This document shows positions 27,515 to 35,899 of a stretch of 64,000 nt of DNA, piece by piece; position 1 is the first letter of the stretch; every line of letters begins with the position of its first letter. This DNA comes from Pseudomonas peli (GTDB lineage Bacteria > Pseudomonadota > Gammaproteobacteria > Pseudomonadales > Pseudomonadaceae), in NCBI RefSeq assembly GCF_900099645.1, contig NZ_FMTL01000006.1:53524-117523 (forward strand). The letters are read 5' to 3'. The notes beneath the pieces are model-generated. The model saw only the letters and a program-made list of their open reading frames with translations, searched no databases and was not told the origin of the DNA. The translations under genes were made by a program, and so were the position numbers.

Positions 27515-28410
27515 GCAGCGCCTTCTACCAGATACTTCACGACACCCATTACCGCTACGCCAGCCCGGTGTCGCTGGCTCAGCAGCTGGCGCACCTGTGG
27601 CCACGGGCTTGCCCCTGGCAACGCAACCATGAACAGCAACTGCTGGTCAGCCCGCAGCCGTGCCAGCGCCAGGATGCGCTTGATGTGTTCGGCAACCCGC
27701 TGACCCGCCTGGTGTTCGAGCGCCCGCATGACGAACTCAAAGTCAGCGCGCGGCTACAGGTCGAAGTGTTGGCGCGCCCAGCGTTGGATCTGCAGGCGTC
27801 ACCGCCCTGGGAAGAGGCCTGCACGGCGCTGCGCTACAGCGGTCAGGCGTTACTGCCTGGGGTGCTGGAGGCGACGCGTTTTCGTTTCGAGTCGCCTTAT
27901 GTGCACCTCAAGCAGGTGTTTGCCGAGTATGCGGCGGATTGCTTTAGCCCCGGCCGGCCGTTGCTGGCGGCGGTGGACGGGCTGATGCAGAAGATCTTTG
28001 CCGAGTTCAGCTTTGATGCGGCGGCGACCCAGGTGGCCACGCCGCTGCTGCAGGTGCTGGAGGAGCGCCGCGGTGTGTGCCAGGACTTTGCCCACCTGAT
28101 GCTTGCCTGTCTGCGCTCTATGGGCCTTTCGGCGCGCTATGTCAGTGGCTACCTGCTGACCCAGCCACCGCCCGGCCAGCCCCGACTGATCGGCGCCGAT
28201 GCCTCGCATGCCTGGGTCTCGGTGTTCTGCCCGCAGCAGGGCTGGGTGGATTTCGACCCGACCAACAATGTTCGACCGGCGCTGGAACATATCACCCTGG
28301 CCTGGGGCCGCGATTTTGCCGATGTCTCACCGCTGCGTGGGGTGATTCTTGGCGGCGGCAGCCATGACCCCGAGGTACAGGTGACCGTGCTGCCAATCCC
28401 CGCGATCTAG
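27511..28410 (+). CDS. Transglutaminase-like cysteine protease family protein
   Basis: A 299-residue protein with a Bact_transglu_N domain and transglutaminase core: catalytic C190 ('GVCQDFAHLML'), H233 ('ADASHAWVSVF') and D249 ('DFDPTNN'). Start overlaps the previous stop by 4 bases (ATGA), so it is coupled to the ATP-grasp/alpha-E gene. Third gene of the module; it may cut or transfer the amide bond formed by the ligase (inference). The proteasome-like Anbu protease that sits beside such genes in many proteobacteria is not in this operon. Confidence 0.9.
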   Translation: MSSAFYQILHDTHYRYASPVSLAQQLAHLWPRACPWQRNHEQQLLVSPQPCQRQDALDVFGNPLTRLVFERPHDELKVSARLQVEVLARPALDLQASPPWEEACTALRYSGQALLPGVLEATRFRFESPYVHLKQVFAEYAADCFSPGRPLLAAVDGLMQKIFAEFSFDAAATQVATPLLQVLEERRGVCQDFAHLMLACLRSMGLSARYVSGYLLTQPPPGQPRLIGADASHAWVSVFCPQQGWVDFDPTNNVRPALEHITLAWGRDFADVSPLRGVILGGGSHDPEVQVTVLPIPAI

Positions 28411-28465
28411 CGCTTATGTAACGGCGTGCTAGCGTTTTCCAGTGAACACTTACTGGAGCTGCGCC

Positions 28466-29314
28466 ATGGAAGAAACCAACCTGATTAATCTCGGCACCGA
28501 AAAAGTTGCCGATCTCTACAACCTGGTCGCGCAGTACGGCGCGGCGTTTGCCATCAAGATCATCTCGGCAATTGCCTTCTGGGTGATCGGCCGCTGGCTG
28601 ATCGGTTTTGCCGTCTGCATGGTGCAGCGTGCCCTGGGTCAGCAGCGGGTCGATCCGACGGTGCTGCGCTATGTCGGCAACTTTATCTCGGTGACCCTCA
28701 ACATCATTCTGGTCATCGGCATTCTCGGCTACTTCGGCGTGCAAACCACCAGCCTGGCGGCACTGATTGCGGCGGTCGGCCTGGCCATCGGCATGGCCTG
28801 GTCGGGGCTGTTGGCCAACCTGGCGGCGGGTGGTTTTATTATCGTGCTGCGGCCGTTCAAGGTCGGCGACTTTATCAGCGCGGGTGGGGTGACCGGCACC
28901 GTCACCGAGATCGGCCTGTTCGTCACCGCGATCAATACGCCGGATAACGTGATGACCCTGGTGGGTAACAACAAGATCTTCTCCGACAACATCCAGAACT
29001 TCAGCCATAACGCGTTTCGCCGGGTTGATCTGCAGGCGCAGCTGTCCGGCGCGGCGGACTACAAAGCCGCTGCGGCGCTGCTCAAGGAGCGTATCGGGGG
29101 CATTGCCAACGTGCTGAAAGAGCCGGCAGTGGATGTGGAAATTATCGAGTTCAATCTGGTCGGCCCGGTGCTGGCGGTGCGTCCGTATTGCCACACCGAC
29201 CATTACTGGCAGGTGTATTTCGATAGCAACAAGATGATCAAGGATGCCCTCGGTGAAGGCGGCTTCCCGGCGCCGATGCCGGCGCAGACGGTGATCATGC
29301 AGCAGGCGGGGTAA
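28466..29314 (+). CDS. Small-conductance mechanosensitive channel (MscS family)
   Basis: A 282-residue inner-membrane protein with three transmembrane segments (about 25-50, 62-85, 90-118) and the pore helix sequence 'GLAIGMAWSGLLANLAAG', followed by the MscS beta domain 'LRPFKVGDFI' and a C-terminal alpha/beta domain. Length matches E. coli MscS (286). GGAG 8 bases upstream fixes ATG 28466; the 8 extra upstream residues are not used. It relieves hypo-osmotic pressure. A GC hairpin without a T run (29323-29348) lies between it and the convergent DUF808 gene. Confidence 0.93.
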   Translation: MEETNLINLGTEKVADLYNLVAQYGAAFAIKIISAIAFWVIGRWLIGFAVCMVQRALGQQRVDPTVLRYVGNFISVTLNIILVIGILGYFGVQTTSLAALIAAVGLAIGMAWSGLLANLAAGGFIIVLRPFKVGDFISAGGVTGTVTEIGLFVTAINTPDNVMTLVGNNKIFSDNIQNFSHNAFRRVDLQAQLSGAADYKAAAALLKERIGGIANVLKEPAVDVEIIEFNLVGPVLAVRPYCHTDHYWQVYFDSNKMIKDALGEGGFPAPMPAQTVIMQQAG

Positions 29315-29322
29315 CAGAGGAT

Positions 29323-29348
29323 GCCGGCCGCTGGGGGAGGCGGCCGGC
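29323..29348. terminator. GC-rich hairpin between convergent mscS-type and DUF808 genes
   Basis: GCCGGCCGC (29323-29331) and GCGGCCGGC (29340-29348) form a perfect 9-bp stem. No T run follows on either strand, so termination efficiency is uncertain. Confidence 0.5.
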
Positions 29349-29354
29349 GCTGGA

Positions 29355-30311
<957 letters not shown>

Positions 30312-30459
30312 GCGAGTGATTCCTTTCTTGGGTTTCTGAGGCGAATCGCCTGGCAGAAGGGCAGGCGACGGTGCGCAGATTTATACGTGAGTCAGCACGT
30401 ATCAGCCATAGGCGGAAAACCCAGTTTTGCCGCAGTGCACGAAAAAACGGTGGTACGGG

Positions 30460-30543
30460 TTAGTCGCTGCTATTGCCGCACGATCCACTGGCGCCACTGG
30501 CATAGGCAGCGAGCAGGCTGCGTAACAGGTCATTGAGAGGCAT
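30460..30543 (-). CDS. Possible 27-residue small ORF
   Basis: ATG 30543 to TAA 30460, encoding MPLNDLLRSLLAAYASGASG followed by SCGNSSD. An AAGGAG element stands 8 bases upstream, the best ribosome binding site in this gene-poor stretch. The peptide has an amphipathic N-terminal helix and a Gly/Ser-rich tail with a single Cys. No family is recognised; a chance ORF cannot be excluded. Confidence 0.4.
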   Translation of the reverse strand: MPLNDLLRSLLAAYASGASGSCGNSSD

Positions 30544-30559
30544 GGGCGTATCTCCTTGA

Positions 30560-31163
30560 TTGGTGGCGTGACGTTACGCCTGTGCCCGGCTGCTGGGCTG
30601 TTGATTGTCTCGATTGGGGTCATAGCCGGAAGCCGCTTTGGCGTTATGCACAGCCATTGCGGCGGTGCACAGTTAGTTGTGCACAAAGACTGTGGAGCGA
30701 ACTGTGGATAAGGTGGGCGTAGGCGCTTGCAGGCCTAGTCGTGTGGCTTCTTACGGCCTTTGTACGCTTTTTGATCAGTCAATTATTTACCGTTAAAACA
30801 ACAGGTTAGCCTGGTTATTCAGGGCATTATGGGGTAGCGCTGAAGTTGTCCACGACTACTGTGGGTAGAGCTGTTGATAACTCTGGTATGACTGCCTGCA
30901 AGGCTTATAAAGCCTGGTTTTTCGCCCTTTGATCGATTTTTAAGCAGCGTGTAGAAGTCTCGAAATACGTCATTTACGCTCTGCCGAGTCAAGCAATAAT
31001 CGCGTTATTTCAAGGGTTTGTCGCAGTGCTGTGGCGCACGGTGGATAACTTATCCCAGGTTGCTGTGGAGCGACCTGTGGATAAGCTGAGCACGCATGCG
31101 TTCAGGCCACAGCGGACGTGGCCTGAACGCGGTAGGTTGTTTTTTATACAGCGGCGAGTGGTC
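30560..31163. other. Gene-poor, AT-richer stretch with a cluster of DnaA-box-like sites
   Basis: No convincing gene is present. Two perfect DnaA boxes (TGTGGATAA at 30703-30711 and 31076-31084) and a consensus-type TTATGCACA (30644-30652) are seen, with near matches at 30845-30853, 30872-30880, 31040-31048 and 31050-31058. A 23-bp direct repeat, CTGTGGAGCGA-N-CTGTGGATAAG, occurs at 30690-30712 and 31063-31085 with one mismatch. GTGCACA/TGTGCAC is an inverted repeat at 30665-30684. A short hairpin with Ts lies at 30901-30922. A DnaA-binding or titration function is inference. Confidence 0.5.
31098..31147 (+). terminator. Strong orphan terminator, plus strand
   Basis: GCGTTCAGGCCAC (31098-31110) and GTGGCCTGAACGC (31118-31130) make a perfect 13-bp stem with a 7-base loop, followed on the plus strand by GGTAGG and a T-rich run to 31147. 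No plus-strand protein gene ends here, so a short untranslated transcript may. A sigma-70-like TTGATC-N17-TAAAAC at about 30772-30800 is a weak promoter candidate. Confidence 0.65.
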
Positions 31164-31304
31164 AGAGCCTTTCTACGATCTCGCGAGCTAGAGCACTGCA
31201 AGGCGAAAACAGGCGAGGAAGCGGAGTTTACGAGCTGTAAATGAGCATTCCGAGCCTGTTTTCAACGCAGTAGGGCCGACGCGCAGCAGATCGTAAAAGG
31301 CTCT
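31162..31304 (-). repeat. Stop-codon-abutting palindromic repeat, copy B
   Basis: Read on the minus strand it starts on the last A of the stop codon of the glycerophosphodiesterase gene. End arms AGAGCCTTTCTACGATC and GATCGTAAAAGGCTCT pair almost completely. Inner nested arms AAAACAGGC/GCCTGTTTT and TTTAC/GTAAA are present. Same internal blocks and same orientation relative to the gene as copies A and C. Confidence 0.88.
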
Positions 31305-32215
31305 TAGTCTTCTAGGGCGCTGATCTGGGTCGAACGCCCCAGCACCTGCAAGGCACGATCCGGGTAATCGGTGATCAGTGCGTTTGCCCCCAGATCAATC
31401 AGGCGGCGCATATCGGGCTGTTCGTTGATGGTCCATAGCTGCACATTCAGCCCACGTTGTGTGGCGGTCTTGAGCAAGCTCGGGCTGGCAATGTGCAGGC
31501 CATCGTGGGCCTCGGGAATCTGCAGCGCCTGGTAGGAGGGCGACAGCAGGTTGCCCAGGCCGACCCAATTGAGTGCCACCAGCAGGCGCACCGAGCCGGG
31601 GCCAGCGGAGGTGGCCACGCCCGGGCACTGTTCGCGGAACAGCTGCAGGCTGCGGTCATAGAAGCTGCCAACAATCACCTTGTCGCGTTGCTGGTGGGCG
31701 GTGAGGGCGTCACATAACTGCGCTTCCATACCGACATCCGGCACCTTGATCTCGATCACCTTGGGGATATCGGGGAATCGTTCGAGCACCTCAGTAAAGG
31801 TCGGGATACGCACGCCCTGGCCACGGTAGGGGTAGCTCTGGCCGCCATCGGCGCTCCAGCGGTAGCCGGCGTCCAGTGCTTGCAGCTGCGCCAGGCTGAG
31901 CGCGGCAACCGGGCCTTCGCCATTGGTGGTGCGATCCAGGGTGCGGTCGTGGATCACCACCAGCTCACTGTCACTGGACAGGTGCAGGTCCATCTCCAGC
32001 ATGTCCACGCCCAGCGCGCTGGCACGCTCGAAGGCAAACAGGCTGTTCTCCGGCCACAGGCCTTTGCCGCCGCGGTGGGCAATCACCAGCGGTTGTTCGG
32101 CAAAGCGGCTAAGCACTGCGGCGGGTTGGGCTGGTGTGCTGGTCAGGCTCAGTACGCCGATGGCGATGGCCAGTAACAGCAGTGGAACAGAGAGAAAGCG
32201 GGCAACGCGCAGCAT
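31304..32215 (-). CDS. Glycerophosphodiester phosphodiesterase, membrane-anchored
   Basis: A 303-residue GDPD-family enzyme that hydrolyses glycerophosphodiesters to glycerol-3-phosphate and an alcohol. The N-terminus (about 6-26) is a hydrophobic anchor or uncleaved signal. The TIM-barrel core has 'VIAHRGG', 'PENSLFAF', 'EMDLHLSSDSELVVIHD' with the metal-binding Glu/Asp and catalytic His, and the C-terminal 'WTINE' and 'ALITDYP' elements. Probably faces the periplasm. It stands alone; its stop codon touches repeat copy B. Confidence 0.92.
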   Translation of the reverse strand: MLRVARFLSVPLLLLAIAIGVLSLTSTPAQPAAVLSRFAEQPLVIAHRGGKGLWPENSLFAFERASALGVDMLEMDLHLSSDSELVVIHDRTLDRTTNGEGPVAALSLAQLQALDAGYRWSADGGQSYPYRGQGVRIPTFTEVLERFPDIPKVIEIKVPDVGMEAQLCDALTAHQQRDKVIVGSFYDRSLQLFREQCPGVATSAGPGSVRLLVALNWVGLGNLLSPSYQALQIPEAHDGLHIASPSLLKTATQRGLNVQLWTINEQPDMRRLIDLGANALITDYPDRALQVLGRSTQISALED

Positions 32216-32385
32216 GGTCAGGGTCCAGGGCAGTCAAGGGAGAGGAGGTTTAATACGCCTCGACTATGACAAAGCCATGGCGGCTGGGCGAGAGGCGAAA
32301 TGCGCCAGCCTAGCGACCTTTGCGGTCAGGGGTTGTTGGCGTGGCGGATGCGGGTGGACGCTGGCCGTCCACCCGAGCCAGTCAC

Positions 32386-32958
32386 TTAGCCGGCCAGCAG
32401 CCAGGCACCGGTGACTGCCGAAGCCGCGCCGAGTATGCGCACCACCGGTGCAGCGGCCTGGGGCAGCAGGCGCACCAGGGCGTAGCCGCTGGCGTGCAGA
32501 GCGGCGGTTGCGACCACGAAACCGGCGGCATAGCCCCATGGGCTGGCCAGCGCCGGCAGCTCCAGGCCGTGGGCCACGCCGTGGGTCAGGGCGAACAGTG
32601 CAGTCAGGGCGATGGAAATAACCATTGGCAGGCGGATGGCCACGGCGACTAGAAGACCAAACGCCAGCACTGACGCGGCGATACCGGTTTCCATCAGCGG
32701 AATCTGCAAGCCGTTAAAGCCCAGCAGGCCGCCGATCAACATCGTGCCAACAAAGGTCAGCGGCAGCGCCCAGCGCGCCGCGCCGGATTGCTGCGCAGCC
32801 CATAGGCCGACGGCGAGCATCGCCAGCAGGTGGTCGAGGCCGAATACCGGGTGCGCCAGGCCGGCCATTAGCCCGGAGTGATCGTGGCCAGCGTGGGCGA
32901 AGGCCACTGCGGGGCTGAGAAACAGGGCGAGGGCGAACAGGGATTTACGCAGGTTCAT
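32386..32958 (-). CDS. HupE/UreJ family nickel/cobalt transporter-like protein
   Basis: A 190-residue membrane protein with a cleavable signal peptide ending at 'AFA', followed directly by the metal-binding start 'HAGHDHSG', and about six further hydrophobic segments, including 'FALTHGVAHGLE'. The family supplies nickel or cobalt for urease and hydrogenase. Its position just downstream of ureG, with repeat copy C between, fits nickel delivery to urease; metal specificity cannot be read from sequence. Confidence 0.9.
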   Translation of the reverse strand: MNLRKSLFALALFLSPAVAFAHAGHDHSGLMAGLAHPVFGLDHLLAMLAVGLWAAQQSGAARWALPLTFVGTMLIGGLLGFNGLQIPLMETGIAASVLAFGLLVAVAIRLPMVISIALTALFALTHGVAHGLELPALASPWGYAAGFVVATAALHASGYALVRLLPQAAAPVVRILGAASAVTGAWLLAG

Positions 32959-32990
32959 GGGGTGTCTCCTTGACTGAATGGGTTGTACTT

Positions 32991-33132
32991 AGAACCTGTT
33001 TACGATCTCGCGAGCTAGAGCCAGTCAAGGCAAAAACAGCCGAGGAAGCGGAATTTACGAGCTGTAAATGAGCATTCCGAGGCTGTTTTTAACGCCGAAT
33101 GGCCGACGCGCAGCAGATCGTAAGCAGGTTCT
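32991..33132 (-). repeat. Stop-codon-abutting palindromic repeat, copy C
   Basis: On the minus strand it starts on the final A of the ureG stop codon. End arms AGAACCTGTTTACGATCT and AGATCGTAAGCAGGTTCT pair in 17 of 18 positions. Compared with copy B the arms carry GAACC/GGTTC instead of GAGCC/GGCTC, a compensatory difference that keeps the hairpin. Lies between ureG and the hupE/ureJ gene. Confidence 0.88.
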
Positions 33133-33746
33133 CAGGCTGCGTTGAGCATGCCGTGCTGTTCGATAAAGGCGATGATCTGATCAAGCCCCTGGCCGATCTT
33201 CTGGTTGCTGAAGACAAACGGCTTGTCGCCACGCATCTTCAGGGTGTCGCGCTCCATCACCTCCAGTGAGGCGCCGACCAGTGGTGCCAGGTCGACCTTG
33301 TTGATCACCAGCAGGTCGGATTTGCAGATGCCTGGACCGCCTTTGCGCGGCAGCTTGTCGCCGGCAGATACGTCGATCACGTAGATGGTCAGGTCCGACA
33401 GCTCCGGACTGAAGGTGGCCGAGAGGTTGTCGCCGCCGGACTCGACGATGATCAGGTCCAGGCCCGGAAAGCGCCGGTTGAGCTGGTCGACTGCTTCCAG
33501 GTTGATCGAGGCGTCTTCGCGGATGGCGGTGTGCGGGCAACCGCCGGTTTCCACGCCGATGATCCGCTCCGGCACCAGAGCTTCGTTACGCACCAGAAAC
33601 TGCGCGTCTTCCTGGGTGTAGATGTCGTTGGTCACCACCGCCAGGTTGTAGCGCTCGCGCAGGGCCAGGCACAGGGCCAGGGTCAGGGCGGTCTTGCCGG
33701 AGCCGACCGGGCCACCGATGCCGACACGCAGGGGTTGGCTGTTCAT
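33132..33746 (-). CDS. ureG: Urease accessory GTPase UreG
   Basis: A 204-residue SIMIBI GTPase that drives nickel insertion into urease. P-loop 'GIGGPVGSGKTAL' is at residues 8-20; the 'GCPHTAIREDAS' motif binds nickel (Cys-Pro-His), and 'NKVDLA' confers guanine recognition. ATG 33746 is chosen for its AAGGAAG element; the 39 residues upstream overlap ureF. Order ureE-ureF-ureG with short spacing or overlap. The urease structural genes ureABC and ureD are not in this window, as in P. aeruginosa where they are at a separate locus. Confidence 0.96.
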   Translation of the reverse strand: MNSQPLRVGIGGPVGSGKTALTLALCLALRERYNLAVVTNDIYTQEDAQFLVRNEALVPERIIGVETGGCPHTAIREDASINLEAVDQLNRRFPGLDLIIVESGGDNLSATFSPELSDLTIYVIDVSAGDKLPRKGGPGICKSDLLVINKVDLAPLVGASLEVMERDTLKMRGDKPFVFSNQKIGQGLDQIIAFIEQHGMLNAA

Positions 33747-33765
33747 CTTCAAGTCTTCCTTATCA

Positions 33766-34440
33766 TCAAGAACGGAATAAACGGCTGTACTGACGCTCGT
33801 GCGCCATGCTCGCCAGGGCCAGGCCGAAGGCGGCGCTGCCCCAGTGTTCGGGTTGTAGTTCACTGGCGTGGCGCTGCGCCTGGTCGAGCATCGGCAGCAG
33901 CTCTGAGGTCAAACGCTGGGCGGCTTGTTGACCCAGCGGTAGGGTTTTCATCAGCACCGCCAGCTGGTTTTCCAGCCAGCCCCAGAGCCAGGCCGCCAGG
34001 GCATCTTCTGGCGCTATCTGCCAGGCGCGGGCTGCCAGTGCCCAGCCGACGGCCAGGCCGGGTTCTTCAAGTTCGTTGAATAGTTGCTGCGCTGGCGAGT
34101 CCAGTTCCGGCAGACCGCTGAGCAACTGCTGCAGGGAGTAACCCATCTGCCGGCTTTCCAGGCGCAGCTCGCGGGTTTCGCGGCTGGCGCGTTGTTGCTC
34201 GGCGATGTGGCGCAGCTGGGCCCAGTCCTCGCTGGCAGCAGCCTGGCAATGGGCGAGCAGCAGCGGTGCCTCGAAGCGCGCGAGATTGAGCAGCAGCTGA
34301 TCGGCAATCCAGCGCTGGGCGCTCTCGGCGCTATCGACCCGACCCTGTTCCACGGCCATTTCCAGGCCCTGGGAATAGCTGTAACCACCGATCGGCAGCT
34401 GCGGGCTGGCCAGCCGCAGTAGCTGCCAGGCGTTATTCAC
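33766..34440 (-). CDS. ureF: Urease accessory protein UreF
   Basis: A 224-residue all-helical UreF, part of the UreD-UreF-UreG complex that activates urease. Family start 'LLRLASPQLPIGGYSYSQGLE' (shortened: SPQLPIGGYSYSQGLE) is at residues 12-27. Start overlaps the ureE stop by 4 bases and ends 19 bp before ureG, forming ureEFG. Confidence 0.95.
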   Translation of the reverse strand: MNNAWQLLRLASPQLPIGGYSYSQGLEMAVEQGRVDSAESAQRWIADQLLLNLARFEAPLLLAHCQAAASEDWAQLRHIAEQQRASRETRELRLESRQMGYSLQQLLSGLPELDSPAQQLFNELEEPGLAVGWALAARAWQIAPEDALAAWLWGWLENQLAVLMKTLPLGQQAAQRLTSELLPMLDQAQRHASELQPEHWGSAAFGLALASMAHERQYSRLFRS

Positions 34441-34937
34441 TTGCGCGCACCGAATTGATGCAAGCGTGGTGCATAGCTGAATTCGGCATCGCCAGCATGG
34501 GAGTGGTGATGGCCGCCGCCGTAAGCGCCTTGCTCGGGTTGGTAGGGCGCTTCGATCAGCTGCACCGTGGCGCCGAGCTGCTCGAGCATGGCCTTGAGCA
34601 CGTAGTCATCCGGCAGGCGCAACCAGCCATCACCGAGTTGCAGGGCCACGTGGCGGTTACCCAGGTGATAGGCGGCGCGCATCAGTTCGAAAGGGTTGGC
34701 GCAGGTGACGTGCAGCAGCGGCTCGGGGCGGGCGAGCACGCGCACGATGCGGCCGTCTTCGGCTTGCAGGTATTCGCCATCGTGCAGCGCCGGCTGGCCG
34801 CGTTCGAGGAATAGGCCGACATCCTCGCCGGTGCGGCTGAAGCAGCGCAGGCGGCTTTTGCTGCGGGCCTCGAAGCTCAGTTCGAGTTCGGCGTCCCAGT
34901 TGGGCTGGGCGGCAATACGGCGGTGAATCACCAACAT
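34437..34937 (-). CDS. ureE: Urease accessory nickel chaperone UreE
   Basis: A 166-residue UreE with the N-terminal beta-sheet domain, a ferredoxin-like metal-binding domain containing 'AYHLGNRHVALQ', and a short His-rich tail 'GGGHHHSHAGD' that binds nickel. First gene of ureEFG. The spacer to desT (34938-35101) shows no gene; an imperfect hairpin at 35067-35089 could terminate desT. Confidence 0.95.
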   Translation of the reverse strand: MLVIHRRIAAQPNWDAELELSFEARSKSRLRCFSRTGEDVGLFLERGQPALHDGEYLQAEDGRIVRVLARPEPLLHVTCANPFELMRAAYHLGNRHVALQLGDGWLRLPDDYVLKAMLEQLGATVQLIEAPYQPEQGAYGGGHHHSHAGDAEFSYAPRLHQFGARK

Positions 34938-35101
34938 GGGGCAGTTTCCGGCAGGTCAATACCGGTTATAGAGCAAGTGCCTTGCCAAGCTGCTGCCTGG
35001 CCGCATGATGCGGGCTGTGCGGCGGGTGTCGTGCCTAAGTATTGGGCATTGATGGCTGCGCTTTGGTGCGCGCACGAATTGTGTGCGCAGTTGTGGTGCG
35101 T

Positions 35102-35788
35102 TTAGTCGTTGTGCTGGCCCAGGCCTTGCCAGTGCTTGGCACCGATAAAGATAAAGCGCAGCTGCTCGATCATCTTCGCTTCGGGGGTGGCATGCCGTGG
35201 TAGGGCGCGGGCGGGCGGATCGATCAGTTCGGGCAGGGTGGCGAATACGGTCTTGACCACCAGGTCTGCCAGCACGTTCTGTGCTGGCGTATCGAAGTGC
35301 TGCAGCTTGGGCATCAGCGCCAGATCCGCCACCAGGTCAGCGGTGATACGTTCACGCAAAGCGCCTACGGCCAGGCGCACCGGCAACGAGCCACCGTACT
35401 GTTCACGGGCGAGAAACAGAAACTGTGAGCGGTTGGCCGCCACGGCATCGAGGAAAATCCGCACCGAGGCATCAATCACGCCGCCCAGCTCGAATTCGTG
35501 GTGGCGTACCTGGCGAATGGTTTCGCGGAAGGTTTCGCCCACTTCGGCCACCAAGGCCAGGCCGAGGGCATCCATGTCGTCAAAGTGCCGGTAGAACCCG
35601 GTAGGCACAATCCCGGCGCAGCGCGCGACTTCACGCAGACTCAAGCTGCCAAAGCCACGGCCGCTGTCCATCAGGCTGCGGGCGGCGTCCATCAGGGCGT
35701 GGCGGGTTTGCAGTTTTTGTTCGGCGCGCGGTTGTAGTGGTTTCAAACTTCGAGGCTCGGCATGGCGTTCAGCGCTGCACTCTAACAA
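35102..35788 (-). CDS. desT: TetR-family regulator DesT
   Basis: A 228-residue TetR-family repressor. The DNA-binding helices are in 'SLREVARCAGIVPTGFYRHF' near residues 49-68. Divergent from desCB and next to operator-like palindromes, as for P. aeruginosa DesT, which senses the ratio of unsaturated to saturated acyl-CoA and represses the desaturase operon. The start is uncertain: the longest form begins at a TTG (35788), with another in-frame TTG at 35746, and neither has a clear Shine-Dalgarno element. Confidence 0.88.
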   Translation of the reverse strand: MLECSAERHAEPRSLKPLQPRAEQKLQTRHALMDAARSLMDSGRGFGSLSLREVARCAGIVPTGFYRHFDDMDALGLALVAEVGETFRETIRQVRHHEFELGGVIDASVRIFLDAVAANRSQFLFLAREQYGGSLPVRLAVGALRERITADLVADLALMPKLQHFDTPAQNVLADLVVKTVFATLPELIDPPARALPRHATPEAKMIEQLRFIFIGAKHWQGLGQHND

Positions 35789-35829
35789 AGCGGTGTTGCA
35801 GGCGTCGAACCGCAGCGTGTACGACTTTG

Positions 35830-35847
35830 AGTGTACGAGTGTTGACT
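35830..35847. promoter_or_regulatory. Candidate second DesT operator
   Basis: AGTGTACGAGTGTTGACT is an imperfect palindrome (AGTG.AC. / .GTT.ACT) resembling the main site and the known P. aeruginosa DesT site pattern. Its centre is 42 bp from the main operator, about four DNA turns. Confidence 0.55.
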
Positions 35848-35871
35848 GAGTGCTTGTGATTCTGCCAGTCT

Positions 35872-35889
35872 AGTGAACAAATGTTCACT
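35872..35889. promoter_or_regulatory. DesT operator upstream of desC
   Basis: AGTGAACAAATGTTCACT is a perfect palindrome with 8-bp arms and a 2-bp centre, ending 10 bp before the desC ATG. It covers the region just upstream of the desC ribosome binding site, so binding should block desCB expression. Confidence 0.85.
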
Positions 35890-35899
35890 GGAGTCTGTC

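Noticed and set aside
31026..31244. Plus-strand 72-residue frame in the gene-poor stretch
   Set aside because: It runs through a strong terminator hairpin and into repeat copy B.
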